Made by a program: the position numbers and the translations under genes | Assembly (NCBI GenBank): GCA_023953775.1 | Contig: JAMLJD010000034.1 | Coordinates: 1 to 43,604 of the forward strand | DNA: 43,604 bases | Source of the DNA: Rhizobiaceae bacterium | Lineage (GTDB): Bacteria; Pseudomonadota; Alphaproteobacteria; Rhizobiales; Rhizobiaceae | Direction: 5' to 3' | In this document: in pieces, positions 25,813 to 34,630 of the stretch | Position numbering within the stretch: position 1 is the first letter of the stretch | Layout: the number at the start of each line of letters is the position of its first letter | Notes under the pieces: model-generated | Databases searched by the model: none | Seen by the model: only the letters and a program-made list of their open reading frames with translations | What the model was told of the DNA's origin: nothing

Positions 25813-27075
25813 TCAGTTTCCCGGCTGCGCCGCTGCCATCACGGCATAGTAGAACGCGTCGAAATTGCGCAGCGTCGGCGCGTCCGGCTGGTCTGGGAGG
25901 ACCCGGTTGGTGATGAAGGGAACCGCCTGCTCGGTCAGGCCGCCATGCGAGCGCAGCGGCTCATTGAGCGCCGCGAGATTGTGCCGGTGCTCGGAGGTCC
26001 CGATCGTCTTGTTCTCGCCCGAGATCAGGATGATGTCTCCCATGCGATCCTCGGGAAGTTCGAAACGGGCGCAGCCGTCCTCGCGCCCCAGCACCAGCGT
26101 GATGCCCTCGACCTCGCGCAGCTTCGCCATGATCCCGTCGCGGTTCGCGCCCTTCGGCAGGTAGGCGGTCGCAAACGAGCCGAGCGCGCCGTGATGCACC
26201 ACATAGGGGTCGGTGATCGGCAGGATGACGCGCGCCGCGTCCTTGCCGAGCCACTCGTCCATCAGGTCCTGCACGTAGACGACGTTCGGCGACCCGTCCG
26301 CATGGTGCTTGGGCTTCATGCCGTGGTCAGCGGTCACCACGATCGCGGCGCCCAGCGCATCGAGTTCGGCCAGATACTTGTCGAACATCTCGTAGAAATC
26401 ATTGGCCTCCTTCACCCCCGGCGCATATTTGTGCTGCACGTAGTCGGTGGTGGTCAGGTACATCACGTCCGGCCGCCATTCCCTGAGCAGCTTCACGCCT
26501 GCGGCGAAGACGAATTCCGACAGTTCGGCCGAATAGACTTCGGGTACCGGCCGTCCGAGCCATGCGGAAGCGTCGTCGATGCCGTTCCCCGCCTTGGTGG
26601 TCGTCTGCGACTTCTCCGAGGAGAAGCAGATCGCGCGGTCCTCATCGAACTTCAGCCCGTGACCCAGCAGCGCCCGCAATTTGTCCTTGGCGGTAACGAC
26701 CGCGACCTTTGCACCGGCGTCGTAGAACGCCTGAAACACCGTCGGCGCGCGCAGGAAGATCGGGTCGTTCATCATCACCTCCTCGCCGGTTGCCGGGTTG
26801 TAGAGGTAGTTGCCGCAGATGCCGTGCACGGCCGGAGGCCGGCCGGTTGCGATCGACAAATTGTTGGGATTGGTGAAGGAGGGGATGACCGAATGCGCCG
26901 TGCGCACCGTGCCCTTCGCCTTGATCTTCTCGAGCGCCGGCATCAGCCCCGCCTTGATTGCCTCGTCGAGATAGGCCGGCTCGCAGCCGTCCAGGCAGAT
27001 CGCGATCGCGGGCACGCGCGGCCACTGATAGACGCGACCGTTCGCATCGACGGTGACGGGGGACATCTGGTTCAT
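25813..27075 (-). CDS. phnA: Phosphonoacetate hydrolase
   Basis: A 420-residue member of the alkaline phosphatase superfamily (phosphonoacetate hydrolase type), cleaving the C-P bond of phosphonoacetate to acetate and phosphate with two Zn ions. Expected ligand and nucleophile blocks are all seen: CLDGCEPAYL near the N-terminus, VIPSFTNPNNLS with the nucleophilic Thr, TTTDYVQHKYAPG, VVTADHGMKPKHH, and the C-terminal RSHGGLTEQ histidine. Start: ATG at 27075 with AAGGA. It has its own 140-bp upstream gap after phnW, containing a candidate LysR site at 27176. Confidence 0.93.
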   Translation of the reverse strand: MNQMSPVTVDANGRVYQWPRVPAIAICLDGCEPAYLDEAIKAGLMPALEKIKAKGTVRTAHSVIPSFTNPNNLSIATGRPPAVHGICGNYLYNPATGEEVMMNDPIFLRAPTVFQAFYDAGAKVAVVTAKDKLRALLGHGLKFDEDRAICFSSEKSQTTTKAGNGIDDASAWLGRPVPEVYSAELSEFVFAAGVKLLREWRPDVMYLTTTDYVQHKYAPGVKEANDFYEMFDKYLAELDALGAAIVVTADHGMKPKHHADGSPNVVYVQDLMDEWLGKDAARVILPITDPYVVHHGALGSFATAYLPKGANRDGIMAKLREVEGITLVLGREDGCARFELPEDRMGDIILISGENKTIGTSEHRHNLAALNEPLRSHGGLTEQAVPFITNRVLPDQPDAPTLRNFDAFYYAVMAAAQPGN

Positions 27076-27175
27076 CGGTCGTTCCTTCGCTTCATACGCT
27101 CGCCGGTGGGGAGGATGCTACCGGCTCTGGTCATTTTCGTCGGGCATCGTTGGACTATCCCGATCCATCTGAAAA

Positions 27176-27190
27176 ATCGTTATTCTGAAT
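27176..27190 (-). promoter_or_regulatory. ATC-N9-AAT candidate LysR operator upstream of phnA
   Basis: ATCGTTATTCTGAAT, with a preceding GAAAA tract, lies 101 bp upstream of the phnA ATG in the phnW-phnA gap. It matches the site before phnW at 13 of 15 positions and keeps the AT-N11-AT frame, suggesting phnA has its own regulated promoter in addition to read-through from phnW. Confidence 0.5.
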
Positions 27191-27215
27191 TTCTCGATAG
27201 CTTTGACATATGGAT

Positions 27216-28418
27216 CTATGCCGCGAGCCTTGCACGCTCGGCAATGGCCGCCGCCGGAGGCGCGGCCGTATCCACACCCATTTCGAGCAGCGACTGCTGT
27301 GCGGCGGCCACGACGCGGCGCATGACATGGTGGTCGATCCGTCCGATACAGCCGACACGGAAGCTGTCGACCGCCGTAAGCTTGCCCGGGTAGATGATGA
27401 AGCCCTTCTGCTTCATCATCTCGTAGAAACGGTCGAACTTGAAGCTCGCGTGCGCCGGATTGAAGAAGGTGACGATGATCGGCGACAGCCAGCGATCCTG
27501 GAGCAGCGTCTCGAAGCCCAGATCGCGCATGCCGGCGATCAGCACGTCACGGTTGCGCGCATAGCGGTCGCCGCGCCCGGGAACGCCGCCTTCGACCTCG
27601 TGCTGGCGCAACGCCTCGAGGAAGGCCGCAACGACATGGGTCGGCGGCGTATAGCGCCACTGGCCGGTCTTGTTCATGTGCGCCCATTGCGCGTGCACGT
27701 CCAGGCTCAGCGAATGGCTGCGACCCCTGGCGGCTTCGAGCTCGCTCTTGCGGGCGATGATGAAGCCGAAACCCGGGACGCCTTCGATGCATTTGTTGGC
27801 CGACGAAACCATCGCCTCGTAGCGGATTTCGTTGACGTCGAGCGGGACTGCGCCGAACGCGCTCATGGAATCGACCAGCAGCTTGCGGCCCTTCGCATAG
27901 ACGGTTTCGGAAATCTCGGCGACCGGGTTGAGGATGCCCGAACTCGTTTCGCAATGAACAAGCACGACATGGGTGATCGCCGGATCGGCATCGAGCGCCG
28001 CGGCGACTTCCGGTCCGCGCGGCGGCATGTAGTCGCCCTTGTCGATCGTCGAATAGGCACGGCCGAGGTAGTCGAGCGTCTGCGCGATCCGCTGCCCGTA
28101 TGCGCCGTTGACCAGCACCAGCGCCTTTCCGTCGCGCGGCAGGAAGCTGCCGAGCAGGGCCTCGACGGAGAAGGTTCCGCTGCCCTGCATCGGAACGCAA
28201 TCGAACGCGTCGTCGGTATCGCCGGTCAGCGCCAGCAGGCGACGCCGCAGATCCGCGGTCATGGCGCGGAAATCGCCATCCCACGATCCCCAGTCGCGCA
28301 GCATCGCCTCCTTCACGGCACGCGACGTGGTGAGCGGGCCGGGCGTCAGCAGGTAGGGTTCACCCAGTGCCGGCGCTTCGAATGGCGCCTCGCCGGCAGT
28401 TTCTGTCTGGACGAGCAT
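27216..28418 (-). CDS. phnW: 2-aminoethylphosphonate-pyruvate transaminase
   Basis: A 400-residue class V aminotransferase of the PhnW type, converting AEP and pyruvate to phosphonoacetaldehyde and alanine. Characteristic blocks are [38 protein letters not shown] and the PLP lysine in [14 protein letters not shown]. It has about 20 extra residues before the family core, which is modest. Start: ATG at 28418. It heads the catabolic run phnW-phnA-phnY-pbfA-FAD-EamA, and a candidate LysR operator lies 68 bp upstream. Confidence 0.93.
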   Translation of the reverse strand: MLVQTETAGEAPFEAPALGEPYLLTPGPLTTSRAVKEAMLRDWGSWDGDFRAMTADLRRRLLALTGDTDDAFDCVPMQGSGTFSVEALLGSFLPRDGKALVLVNGAYGQRIAQTLDYLGRAYSTIDKGDYMPPRGPEVAAALDADPAITHVVLVHCETSSGILNPVAEISETVYAKGRKLLVDSMSAFGAVPLDVNEIRYEAMVSSANKCIEGVPGFGFIIARKSELEAARGRSHSLSLDVHAQWAHMNKTGQWRYTPPTHVVAAFLEALRQHEVEGGVPGRGDRYARNRDVLIAGMRDLGFETLLQDRWLSPIIVTFFNPAHASFKFDRFYEMMKQKGFIIYPGKLTAVDSFRVGCIGRIDHHVMRRVVAAAQQSLLEMGVDTAAPPAAAIAERARLAA

Positions 28419-28485
28419 CGTGGCGTCTCCCGGTCGTTCTGCTTGTTGGTGACGGCATCTTCGATCCGGGCCATATATTTGTAAA

Positions 28486-28500
28486 ATCGTTATTTTGTAT
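28486..28500 (-). promoter_or_regulatory. ATC-N9-TAT candidate LysR operator upstream of phnW
   Basis: ATCGTTATTTTGTAT lies 68 bp before the phnW ATG. It also contains a small dyad, AAAAT-CGTT-ATTTT (28483-28496). Best representative of a four-site family in this locus (others at 20849, 27176 and 30284). Confidence 0.5.
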
Positions 28501-28529
28501 CGATCTATAAGTTCTACTGTGGCGTCAGA

Positions 28530-30203
28530 TCACGCGACTTTAGCCAGCCGGCTTTCCAGAAGATCGCCGCTCTCGGTCAGCAGCGGATAGGCCACGGACG
28601 CCAGCAGCGAGTTGATCTCCTTCAGCGCGCGCACCACTTCCAGATGCAGGTCGCTGGTGTCGATGCTCTGCGGCGTGCCCGATTGCAGCCGCTTCAGATG
28701 GCGGTCGTGGCTCTCCCGCTCGAGCTTGCGCATCCGCTCCTTCTCGACGACGAGCTGCCTCGCCGACTCTAGGTCTCCTGACACGAGCACGTTGAGCGCA
28801 AGCTGCATGTTGGCCATGACACGCTCGTGAATGGCCGATAGCTCGCCCCATCCCTCGCGTGAAAAGCTCAGCCGCTTCGACTGCTTTTCCAGCGCGAGCA
28901 CCAGCAGGTTTTTGGCGACGATGTCGCCGGCGCGCTCGAGGTTGATGGCGAAATCGGTGAGTTCGATGCCGCGTTTCGCCTCTTGCGCGCTCATCACGCC
29001 GCGATTGACCTCGGCGATGTAGAGCTTGATGTCGCGGTGAGCGCGGTTGACGTCCTCGTCGAGCTTCTGCGCCTGCCTGATCTGCTCCGGCTTGCCAGCG
29101 TCGAGGAAGTCCATGACCGGTCGCAGCATGATCTCGACCACGCCGCCCATGTGCAGCAACTCGCGCGTCGCACTGGCCAGCGCGAGGCCCGGCGTGCCGA
29201 TCACCGTCCGGTCGAGCGCGCTGACGCGACGCGCCATCAGGTCCACCGGCTCGTCGGCCTCCGCGTCGGGCCTGCCCGGCATCAGCAAGGCGGTCAGTCG
29301 GTCGACGAGACCTGTCATCGGCAGGCAGACGACGACCAGCGCCAGATTGAAGGCCAGATGCATGTTGACCAGTTGCCGCGCTTCGGTCGCACCGAGCATC
29401 TCGATCGGAAATGGAAATGTCTGCAACGCCACGAGTGCCACGATGGCTCCTGCCCCTCGAAACAGCAGATTGCCGAGCGGAATGCGACGGGCATCGACCG
29501 CCTGCCCGCGCGTCAGCCATACCGCGATCAGCCCGCCACCGAGATTGGCGCCGAGGATGAACGACAACCCGACCTCGACAGGGAGGACGCCCTGCATCGC
29601 CAGCGTCACGAACAGCAGGATCGCCGCGACGCTCGAATGGATCAGCCAGGTGAAGACCGCCGCGACGGCGAAGGCGGTGACATAGTCGTCGCTAAGGTAG
29701 GAGATCGCCATCGGGAGGAATTCGCTCTGGCGCAGCGGCGCCGTCGCCTCGCCGATCATGCGCAGCGAGATCAGCACGAAGGCGATGCCCAGCAGGATGC
29801 GCCCCGTCTGCCGGATCGAGCGGGCCTCGAACTTCAGGAACAGGACCCCTCCGACCAGGACCAGCACCGGCACGAGCCAGCTCAGGTCGAAGGACAGGAT
29901 CTGCACGACCATCGCGGAGCCGAGGTCGGCGCCGAGCAGGATCGCCAGTCCCGCGGCCACCGTCAGCATGCCGCTCGCGGCAAAGCCCGACGCAAGGACG
30001 GCCACCGCCGTCGAGCTCTGCAACAGTATCGCCAGTATCGCGCCGGCGCCGGCCGCCTTCACCCTTCCGCCGGTCGCGCTTCGCAATCCGTTCTTCAACG
30101 CTGCGCCGTGCGCGCGCTCGACGCCGGTCCGCACCATCCGCACGGCCCACAGAAGCAGCATCGTCGCACCGGCGAGGTGGAGCAGGATCAGGGAAAAGTG
30201 CAT
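28530..30203 (-). CDS. Na/Pi-cotransporter family protein with C-terminal PhoU-like domain
   Basis: A 557-residue membrane protein: two Na/Pi-cotransporter-II repeats in roughly residues 1-300, with the duplicated signatures LLQSSTAVAVLASG and LIHSSVAAILLFV typical of this family. A cytosolic helical PhoU-like region follows from about residue 340 to the end. Bacterial members such as YjbB export phosphate. Here it is encoded next to a pathway releasing one phosphate per AEP, so Pi export during growth on AEP as carbon or nitrogen source is the attractive role. Start: ATG at 30203 with GAGG 9 bp upstream; the frame is open to 30272. Divergent from a LysR gene and upstream of phnW. Confidence 0.88.
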   Translation of the reverse strand: MHFSLILLHLAGATMLLLWAVRMVRTGVERAHGAALKNGLRSATGGRVKAAGAGAILAILLQSSTAVAVLASGFAASGMLTVAAGLAILLGADLGSAMVVQILSFDLSWLVPVLVLVGGVLFLKFEARSIRQTGRILLGIAFVLISLRMIGEATAPLRQSEFLPMAISYLSDDYVTAFAVAAVFTWLIHSSVAAILLFVTLAMQGVLPVEVGLSFILGANLGGGLIAVWLTRGQAVDARRIPLGNLLFRGAGAIVALVALQTFPFPIEMLGATEARQLVNMHLAFNLALVVVCLPMTGLVDRLTALLMPGRPDAEADEPVDLMARRVSALDRTVIGTPGLALASATRELLHMGGVVEIMLRPVMDFLDAGKPEQIRQAQKLDEDVNRAHRDIKLYIAEVNRGVMSAQEAKRGIELTDFAINLERAGDIVAKNLLVLALEKQSKRLSFSREGWGELSAIHERVMANMQLALNVLVSGDLESARQLVVEKERMRKLERESHDRHLKRLQSGTPQSIDTSDLHLEVVRALKEINSLLASVAYPLLTESGDLLESRLAKVA

Positions 30204-30283
30204 CGGCGCGACCTCGAATCCGGGAACCCGCCGGCGGCGCCAGCGAGGCTCGGGAAGTTGGGCAGCAGGCAAGCATAAAGCAA

Positions 30284-30298
30284 ATCGTTAGTTTCTAT
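30284..30298. promoter_or_regulatory. ATC-N9-TAT candidate LysR operator in the Na/Pi carrier-LysR divergent gap
   Basis: ATCGTTAGTTTCTAT lies 81 bp before the Na/Pi carrier start and 60 bp before the LysR start, the classic position for a LysR regulator controlling itself and a divergent target. It matches the phnW site at 13 of 15 positions. This placement points to the regulator at 30358 as the binder of all four sites. Confidence 0.5.
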
Positions 30299-30357
30299 GT
30301 TTTCATTGGCTCCGCCTATGTTAGGTTCGCCCGCATCCACGCGACGAAGGACATTTC

Positions 30358-31230
30358 ATGCGCTACGTGCAACTCAGGGCGTTTCATCAGGTGGCGGTCT
30401 CCGGCGGATTTTCGCGCGCCGCCGAAGCCCTGTTTCTTACCCAGCCGGCGATATCCGATCAGGTGCGGAAGCTGGAGGAGGAGTACGACGTGCTTCTCTT
30501 CAACCGTAACAAGAAACAGGTGACGCTGACGCAGCCCGGGCAGAAGCTGCTCGAGATCACCCGTCGCATGTTCGACACGGAAGCGCAGGCGCTGGAACTT
30601 CTGACCGAGTCGCGCGCCCTGCGTTCGGGCACGCTGCGCATCGTCGCCGACGCCGCGCATCATCTCCTGCATATCCTCGGCCACTTCCGGAAGAAATATC
30701 CCGGCGTCCAGGTGTCCGTGCGCTCCGGCAACACCGAGACCGTGATCGGCAGCCTCTACAGCTACGATGCCGACATCGGTGTGCTCGGCGAGCTCCCGAC
30801 CGGCCGCGACTTCGAGATGCTGAAGCTCAATTCGACCCCGATCATCGCCTTCGCCGCCGTCGACCATCCGCTGGCCGGCGCGCGATCGGTGACGTTGAAG
30901 CAGTTGTCCGCCCAGCCGCTCGTCATGCGCGAGCGCGGCTCCAAGACCCGCCAGAAGCTCGAGGCACTGGCTGCCGCCTCGAAGATCGAGTTGAAGCCGG
31001 CGATCGAGGCCGAAGGACGCGAAGCCGTGCGTGAGATCGTGGCGTCGGGCGCGGGCGTCGGGTTTGTGTCGGCAGCCGAATTCGGCCAGGATTCGCGTCT
31101 TGCCGCGATCACCATAGACGGACCGGAGATGCTGATGGACGAGGCCCTGATCTGCCTGCGGGAGCGCAGCAGCGGCAAGCTCGTGCGGGCATTTCTCGAT
31201 ATCGCGCAGTCGACGGCCGCAGCCACCTAG
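30358..31230 (+). CDS. LysR-family regulator of AEP catabolism (TIGR03339-like)
   Basis: A 290-residue LysR protein. The DNA-binding domain (MRYVQLRAFHQVAVSGGFSR, recognition helix LTQPAISDQVRKLEEEYDV) closely resembles the AEP-catabolism-associated LysR group; the effector domain starts near residue 90. Start: ATG at 30358 with GAAGGA upstream. Divergent from the Na/Pi carrier, with phnW beyond it, so it is the most likely activator of the AEP genes through the ATC-N9-WAT sites. No Pho box was recognised in this region, fitting substrate-induced rather than phosphate-starvation control. It is a different protein from the LysR at 15530, not a recent duplicate. Confidence 0.9.
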   Translation: MRYVQLRAFHQVAVSGGFSRAAEALFLTQPAISDQVRKLEEEYDVLLFNRNKKQVTLTQPGQKLLEITRRMFDTEAQALELLTESRALRSGTLRIVADAAHHLLHILGHFRKKYPGVQVSVRSGNTETVIGSLYSYDADIGVLGELPTGRDFEMLKLNSTPIIAFAAVDHPLAGARSVTLKQLSAQPLVMRERGSKTRQKLEALAAASKIELKPAIEAEGREAVREIVASGAGVGFVSAAEFGQDSRLAAITIDGPEMLMDEALICLRERSSGKLVRAFLDIAQSTAAAT

Positions 31231-31305
31231 GCAGAACTTCGCTGGCCCGGTTGCGGACCGCTACGCGGGTTCGGCCGCGCCCTGTTCCTCGTCCCGGCGC
31301 GCAGC

Positions 31306-33078
31306 TCAGCCGCCAGCCGCCAGTTCCTCGACCATGGCGTCCCGCATCACGAACTTCTGCGCCTTGCCGGTCACGGTCATGGGCAGCTCGTCCTTGAAGC
31401 GGATGTAGCGGGGAACCTTGTAGTGGGCGATCTGCCCCTTGCAGAACGCCGCCACGTCGCCCTCGCTCATCGTCTCGCCCGGCTTGAGCACGATCCACGC
31501 GCACAGCTCCTCGCCATACTTGTCGTCAGGAACGCCGAACACCTGGACCTCGGCCACTTTCGGGTGGCGGTAGATGAATTCCTCGATCTCGCGCGGATAG
31601 ATGTTCTCGCCGCCGCGGATGACCATGTCCTTGACCCGCCCGACGATGCGGCAATAGCCGCGCGCGTCGATCGTGGCGAGGTCGCCGGTATGCATCCATC
31701 CGCTGGCGTCGATCGCCTCGCTGGTCCGTTCGCGGTCGTTCCAGTAGCCGCGCATCACCGAATAGCCGCGCGTGCACAACTCGCCCTGATCGCCGACGTC
31801 CACCGTCCGCCCTTCCCCGTCGACGATCTTGACCTCAACATGGGGGTGGATGCGCCCTACCGTCGCCACGCGATCCTCCAGCGCGTCGTCGATGCTGCTC
31901 TGGAAGGAGATCGGACTGGTCTCCGTCATGCCGTAGCCGATCGTCACCTGCGGCATGTGGAACACACTGACGACCTTGCGCATCACCTCGATGGGACAAG
32001 GGGCACCGGCCATCATCCCGGTTCTCAAGCTCGAACAGTCGTGGCTCGCGAACTGCGGGTGGTCGAGCATGGCAACGAACATTGTCGGCACGCCGTAGAG
32101 CGCTGTGCAGCGCTCCCCGGCCACCGCCTCCAGCGTGGACAACGGCTCGAATGCCTCGCCGGGAAACACCATGACCGAGCCGGCCGTGACGCAGCCGAGC
32201 GTTCCCAGCACCATGCCGAAGCAGTGGTACAGCGGCACCGGAATGCACAGCCGGTCGGCCTCGTCGAACGCCATCGTCCGGACCGTGAAGCGTGCGTTGT
32301 TGAGGATGTTGTAGTGCGTCAGCGTCGCGCCCTTTGGCGCGCCGGTCGTTCCGGACGTGAACTGGATGTTGATCGGGTCGTCCGGATCGAGGCGGCGTGT
32401 GATCGCGTCGAGACGCAATTGCTGGGCCGGTCCGCCCAGACCGCAGACCTCGTCGAAATTGAACATGCCGGGGCTCTTGTCCGGCCCCATGCGGATGACC
32501 GACTTGAGATGCGGCAGGCGCGTCGCGGTCAGCGCGCCGGGCCGGCAGGTGGCGAGCTCCGGCGCAAGCTGGCCGATCATCTCGAGATAGCTCGACTTCT
32601 TGAAGGCGGCTGCCGTGATCAGCGCCTTGCAGCCGACCTTGTTGAGCGCATACTCCAGTTCCGAAACGCGGTAGGCCGGGTTGATGTTGACCATCACGAG
32701 GCCAATCCGCGCCGTGGCGAATTGGGTGATCAGCCATTCCGGCCGATTCGGCGCCCAGATTCCGATGCGGTCGCCCGGTTCGAGTCCGAGCGCCAGCAGG
32801 CCGGCGGCAAGCGCATCGACCTCGCGGTCGAGATCGTAATAGGTGTAGCGCTTGCCGAACTGCCGGAACACGGCCGCTTCGCGAGGCCCGAAGCGGGAGA
32901 CCGTCTCGGCGAAGACCTGCGGGATCGTCGCGCGGCGCAGGGGCACCGAGCGGTCGCCCGAAACATAGGCCTTGCCGTCGACGGGAGCGATGACGGCGCC
33001 GTCACCGGAGCCCGCACTGTCCTTGCGAAAGAAGCTGGCCGACAGCGGACCAGCCATCGTTTCCGAGAGGATTGTCAT
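31306..33078 (-). CDS. Acyl-CoA synthetase (AMP-binding, FadD-like)
   Basis: A 590-residue adenylate-forming CoA ligase. The P-loop motif is [16 protein letters not shown], the A5 motif GYGMTETSP, the hinge region [21 protein letters not shown], and the C-terminal catalytic lysine lies in TVTGKAQKF. It would activate a carboxylic acid to its CoA thioester; acyl chain cannot be told, but it is of the medium-chain/general FadD class rather than acetyl-CoA synthetase. Start: ATG at 33078 with a near-perfect AGGAGGTGA. Last gene of the amide operon, 37 bp after the amidase stop, so its natural substrate is probably the acid released by the amidase. Confidence 0.87.
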   Translation of the reverse strand: MTILSETMAGPLSASFFRKDSAGSGDGAVIAPVDGKAYVSGDRSVPLRRATIPQVFAETVSRFGPREAAVFRQFGKRYTYYDLDREVDALAAGLLALGLEPGDRIGIWAPNRPEWLITQFATARIGLVMVNINPAYRVSELEYALNKVGCKALITAAAFKKSSYLEMIGQLAPELATCRPGALTATRLPHLKSVIRMGPDKSPGMFNFDEVCGLGGPAQQLRLDAITRRLDPDDPINIQFTSGTTGAPKGATLTHYNILNNARFTVRTMAFDEADRLCIPVPLYHCFGMVLGTLGCVTAGSVMVFPGEAFEPLSTLEAVAGERCTALYGVPTMFVAMLDHPQFASHDCSSLRTGMMAGAPCPIEVMRKVVSVFHMPQVTIGYGMTETSPISFQSSIDDALEDRVATVGRIHPHVEVKIVDGEGRTVDVGDQGELCTRGYSVMRGYWNDRERTSEAIDASGWMHTGDLATIDARGYCRIVGRVKDMVIRGGENIYPREIEEFIYRHPKVAEVQVFGVPDDKYGEELCAWIVLKPGETMSEGDVAAFCKGQIAHYKVPRYIRFKDELPMTVTGKAQKFVMRDAMVEELAAGG

Positions 33079-33115
33079 CGCTCACCTCCTTCGAAGGGCA
33101 TCGAGGCCGCTTCCC

Positions 33116-34630
33116 TCACATCGCGCGCCAGTCGCCGAGCGCCTCGAAGGCGCCGGCGGCACGGTAGATCGTGCTTTCCTGATAGTGCTTGCCGATCAGC
33201 ATCATGCCGACGGGCAATCCCTGGCTCAGCCCGCAGGGAACGCTCATCGCCGGATGACCCGACGTGTCGAACGGGCAGGTATTGCCGACCATCTCGAAGG
33301 CACGCTGGATCTGCACCGCCAGCGGTTCCTCCGGACCCGGAATCGGCTGCGCCTTCATCGGCGTCGTCGGCATCACGAGAACGTCGTAGCGCGCCAGCGC
33401 ATCGTCATAGGCCTGGCGCAGCAGACGGCTCAGATTCTGCGCCTTGGCGTAGTAGTGGCCGCGATACTGCTTCTGCATGTACTCGCCGACGAACATCGAT
33501 ATCTTCAGGCTCTTCGACAGCTCGTTGGCGCGCGCGCGCCAATTGGCGTGATAGTCGAGCAGGCTCGTCACATAGAGCCCCTCCCATCCGGTCGCGAAGC
33601 CGTTGCCGTGCATCATGATGTCGGTCAGGCCCTCCAGAGCGATCGGCGTCCAGATCGCCGGCCCGGTCAGATGCATCGGGATCGATACCTCCTCGACCAT
33701 CGCACCGAGCGACCGGAATTTCTCCGCTGCCTGGCGCACCTTGGCGTCGACGTCGGCTTCCGACTCCGGCCGCCCGAACCCCTCGCGCACGATGCCGATG
33801 CGCATGCCCGACGCGCCCATGCCGACGGCCTGGGTATAGCGATCCACCTTCGGGCAGTACTGGCGCGGATCGAGGCCGTCCTCGCCGGCGATCACCTCTA
33901 GCAGGAGCGCGTTGTCGCGCACCGTGCCGGTGATCGGACCCGCATGGTCGATCGTCGGTTCGATGGGCATCACGCCGGTGTAGGGAACCAGCCCGTGGGT
34001 GGGCTTCATGCCGTAGGCGCCGCAGACGGAAGCCGGCATGCGGATCGAGCCGCCCTGGTCGCCGCCGATCGCCATTTCCACCTCGCCGGCGCCGACCAGC
34101 GCTCCGCAGCCGGACGACGATCCCGAGGCGTTGTAGCCCATGCGGTAGGGGTTGTGGACCGGGCCGGTCGCATTGGTGTGGCTGCCGGCCGACAGGCAGA
34201 AATACTCGCAATGCGCCTTGCCCACTATCGTACCGCCGGCATCGAGGATTCGCGTGACGACCGTCGCGTCGACATCGGGCGTGTAGCCCTCGAGTGTCGA
34301 CGCGCCGTTCATCATCGGCACGCCGGCGAGGCAGACATTGTCCTTCAGCACGATCTTCTTGCCTGACAACGGACCGCTGGCGGCACCGCGCACCTCGGCT
34401 TTCACGTACCAGGCGTTCATCGGGTTCTCGGCGGCGCTCGGCCGGTAGCCCGGCGTACGCGGATACTTCACCTTCGGCAGATTGTCCGGCATCGCGTCGA
34501 TGACGTCGTAGGCTTGGAAGTTGGCTTCCATCAGCGTCATGTAGTCGAGCATCTCGCGCTCGCCCATCGACATGCCCAGCCCCTGCACGACGTCGCGCAT
34601 CTGGTCGAGTGTTGGCCTTCTGACGCTCAT
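33116..34630 (-). CDS. Amidase (amidase-signature family), internal-start product of the fusion gene
   Basis: A 504-residue amidase-signature enzyme hydrolysing a carboxamide to acid and ammonia. The Ser-cisSer-Lys triad is K96 (KIVLKDN), S171 (SGSSSG) and S195 (GGDQGGSIRMP). To my recollection this spacing is the same as in the Rhodococcus nitrile-linked amidases, with which it also shares the N-terminal helical domain (about 1-75) and the SAAENPMNAWYV block. Start: ATG at 34630 with GGAGG 5 bp upstream, which would give an independent amidase from the same mRNA as the ATPase fusion. Upstream genes import a ligand and the downstream gene is a CoA ligase, so an amide would be taken up, hydrolysed and activated. 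Confidence 0.85.
   Translation of the reverse strand: MSVRRPTLDQMRDVVQGLGMSMGEREMLDYMTLMEANFQAYDVIDAMPDNLPKVKYPRTPGYRPSAAENPMNAWYVKAEVRGAASGPLSGKKIVLKDNVCLAGVPMMNGASTLEGYTPDVDATVVTRILDAGGTIVGKAHCEYFCLSAGSHTNATGPVHNPYRMGYNASGSSSGCGALVGAGEVEMAIGGDQGGSIRMPASVCGAYGMKPTHGLVPYTGVMPIEPTIDHAGPITGTVRDNALLLEVIAGEDGLDPRQYCPKVDRYTQAVGMGASGMRIGIVREGFGRPESEADVDAKVRQAAEKFRSLGAMVEEVSIPMHLTGPAIWTPIALEGLTDIMMHGNGFATGWEGLYVTSLLDYHANWRARANELSKSLKISMFVGEYMQKQYRGHYYAKAQNLSRLLRQAYDDALARYDVLVMPTTPMKAQPIPGPEEPLAVQIQRAFEMVGNTCPFDTSGHPAMSVPCGLSQGLPVGMMLIGKHYQESTIYRAAGAFEALGDWRAM

Noticed and set aside
24157..27393. A very long open frame (over 1000 codons) on the plus strand opposite pbfA, phnY and phnA
   Set aside because: It is antisense to well-recognised enzymes with good ribosome sites. 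Its translation is Arg/His/Asp-rich low-complexity sequence, the usual mirror of GC-rich codon bias. The same holds for long plus-strand frames opposite the AEP permease, the acyl-CoA synthetase and flotillin.
20694..30357. PhoB boxes in front of the phosphonate genes
   Set aside because: I looked for CTGTCAT-type direct repeats in the intergenic gaps and did not recognise one. The pathway is likely substrate-controlled. A matrix scan would be decisive.
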